Assembly (NCBI GenBank): GCA_022072175.1
Contig: JAJVIE010000003.1
Coordinates: 1,421,903-1,485,902 of the forward strand
Reading direction: 5' to 3'
DNA: 64,000 nucleotides
Source: Candidatus Omnitrophota bacterium
Lineage (GTDB): Bacteria; Omnitrophota; Gorgyraeia; 2-02-FULL-51-18
The notes beneath the pieces were generated by a model. It had not been told where the DNA came from, ran no database searches, and saw only the letters and a list, made by a program, of their open reading frames with translations. Positions within the stretch are counted from its first letter, which is position 1. Every line of letters starts with the position of its first letter. The translations under genes and the position numbers were made by a program. This document shows, in pieces, positions 60,701-63,700 of the stretch.

Positions 60701-63700
60701 TCGTCGGATCGTCGAGGTAGTCGTAGTCGACGGTCAACGACCCGGCCTTACCCCACATGAACTCCGGCGCGAGGATCTCGCGGTTGTCCGGAGTGCGGAT
60801 GCGGTCGCCGGGCTGGATCGGATGCAGGACCTGCCATTCACTGCGAACGGTGATATCGATCTTCGCGAGGTCCGCGCCGAGACGAACGGTCCCGGCGTTC
60901 ACGTGCCGGACGTCGGTCCGGATGCCGCTGATCGCGTCGTCGACGCGCACGCGGATGACCGTCACGCCTTTTTCGACGCGGGTGTCGACGTCCATGACGG
61001 TCTCGGTCTTGTTCCAACGCAAGAGCGTGTTCGTGCGGACATCGTAGTCGTAGTAGAACGTCCGCGTGCCGACCTTGAGGCCGCCCTCGAGGATATCCTG
61101 TGAAAATGCCACCTGGTTGGGGTTCTGGCTCATCATGCGCGTCTGGAGTTCCTGGTAGGTCCGCGCCGCGTCCACCGTACCGTAGACGTGGACATAGGTG
61201 TTCCGTTCGGTACGCGTGACCGCCCCGGTCTTCTTGTGCACGCCGTCCCTCAGCGCCTGCACCTGTTTCTCAAGATCGATCTGTCTCTGCAGGAGCCTCA
61301 CACGGGCCGGATCGGCGGCCGGGACCGCGCGGGCGTCCATGTCCCCGAGCTGGGTGCGCACCTGGGCCAGCTCGAGCGTCGCCGCCGAGAGCGATACGGC
61401 CAGCTCGCCTCTCTTGGCCTGGACGACCTCCGGCTGGGCTTGGCCCGAGACGGTCTCGACGAACCCTCCATCGGCATTGAGCACGTACAGACCGCCGTGC
61501 GTCGACAGCTCTGTGCGGACTAGGTTGGAGGAGGTCAGGTCCTGCTGACGCCACTCGGTGTTGCGCCGAGCCAGCGTTTCGCCGAAGAAGATGACGACCT
61601 CGATGGTGTCGCCGGTCCCCGGCTCAACGTAGGAGAACATATGCGAGGGGGGGATGCCGCGCGAGACGTCGCCGACGATCAGCGCCAGACGGTACTCCAT
61701 CTGGCGGATACGGGCCTGGACCAGCGCGTCGCCCGGGTCGACGGCGGCGGCCGCGTACAGGCGCTGCAGGTCGGCCACCAGGATCCGGAGCGCCTCGGCC
61801 TCGCGCCCGATGGCTTCATCACGCTTATCGATACCGATCTGCACGGTCGGCACGCCGACCGCCACGAGGTTACCCCGCCCGTCACGCTGCTTACGGGTGA
61901 TCTGGTAGCCGCCGTCCTTGAGCGCGCGCTGGCGCGCCTCGAGAAAAGCCCGGTCTGCGGCACTGCGATCCTCGAGCTGTTGCACACGGCGCAGGGCGCT
62001 GGACAAGGAGGGGATGATGACCACCTGAGGTCCGGTCTCGTTGACGGTCACCCGGCCGGTCCGAGCGTCGCGCGTGGTGAGGGGTCCGCTGAAGTACACG
62101 AAGCTGTTCTTGACGGTCCCCGGCTCCGTACCGGCATCGTCCCTCAACAGGATGAAACGGGCCCTCGCTCTCTGCAGTTGGGTACGCTCAGCGCGCAGGG
62201 CGGCTGCGGCTTTTTCGGCGGGACCCGCGGCCAGTTCGTCCTCGATGTCCACCAGCCGTCCGTCGATGACGTCCAGAGCGTCTCGGATGAGAGTGATCGA
62301 CCGGTCCCGGAGGTCCTGCGCCCAACGCTCGACCGACTGCCGCCCGAGCGCCGCGTCCACGCCGGCCTTGATCCGGTCGGCCTCGGCGACCGCGTCGGCC
62401 CACTTCCGGTCCTTGTCCGCGCCGGCGGCCATGCCGTGGTACTGGTACAACGTCTGCGCGAGGGTTTTCAGGAACGGCAACCGGCCCTCGCCCCTGCCCG
62501 GACCGTAACCCGTCCACCCCTTGATCAGACCCCGCAGACGCTGGATCTCACGGTTGTTGACCTCGATCTCCCGCTGGGCCAGCATCACGGCCCTCTGACG
62601 GGTCAGGCGGTTGGAGTTGTTGGCGGCGGCCAGGTCGCGCTGCGCCTGAGCCAGCTTGTTGTTGAGCGGGGTCCTCTGGTTCAATCTCTGGACGTACTGG
62701 GACATCGTCTGGTTGAGCGACCTGAACTCCGCGGTGATGTCGAAGTTGGTGACGACCACCGCGCCGCTCGACAACTGATGGACCTCGCGCGTGTTCGCGT
62801 ACTCACCCGCAGGACGCAGGGCCTGATAAGCGGCCTTGAGATCGCGGGCCTGCTTGGGCAGGAGCCCTCTCTGGGTCTGGATGTTGCGGTTGATCACGTC
62901 GCGCTCGGTCCAGATCTTCTTCATCTCATCGCGGAACTGCTGGGGGGTCAGCCGGTTGGCATCGGCTTCAGGCAGGTACAATCTCGCGCTCAACTGCAGG
63001 ACCTGGGCACGCATCTCGTGCAGACGCCTCTCCTCCGCCTGGATGATCTTGAGGGCATCGGGCATGACCAGGATACCGCCGCGCACGCGCAACTGCTCCA
63101 TGACGGCCGCGTCCCGGATACCCTCCATGTCCCTGAGGTTCTCGAGGTACATGTCCGTCACCGAACCCTTGATCACGACCTTGCGCCAACCGAGCGTCGG
63201 GTTCAAGTAGTAGAAGCTCTGCGTCCGGGCCGACTGCGAGATCAGGTCATAGATCCGCTGCAGCTTGAAATCCCTCTGCTGAGGGGTCAACGTCACGTCG
63301 TTGGCGACCGTCACGATATGCGCTTCGAGCGCTTGGATGAAGGCCTGCAGCGCCTGCTCGGCGGTGTTGTATGTGCCGGGATTGTAGTTAGGGATGCCCA
63401 TGCCCCCGAAGATGTCGAGACCCAGGCTCGCCGGCGTATCGACGATCTGCCGGCCGCCGACCCAGCGCTCGATGCGCGTGCTCTGTTCCAGGCGGACGGA
63501 TTGCTTGATCAGGTGGATCAGACGCAGCCACTCGGTCCCGGTGTACACACTGCCGGTTCGGGTGTTGGTCCCCTTGTCGTAGAGATGGATGACCTCGACA
63601 CTGCTCAACTGCTTGGGGTCGATCTCGTAGAAGTACACGAGCTGTCCGTTGGAGAGCTCGTACACGAGGTCGTATTCCTCGAGCCTCTTCAGGAGCTTCC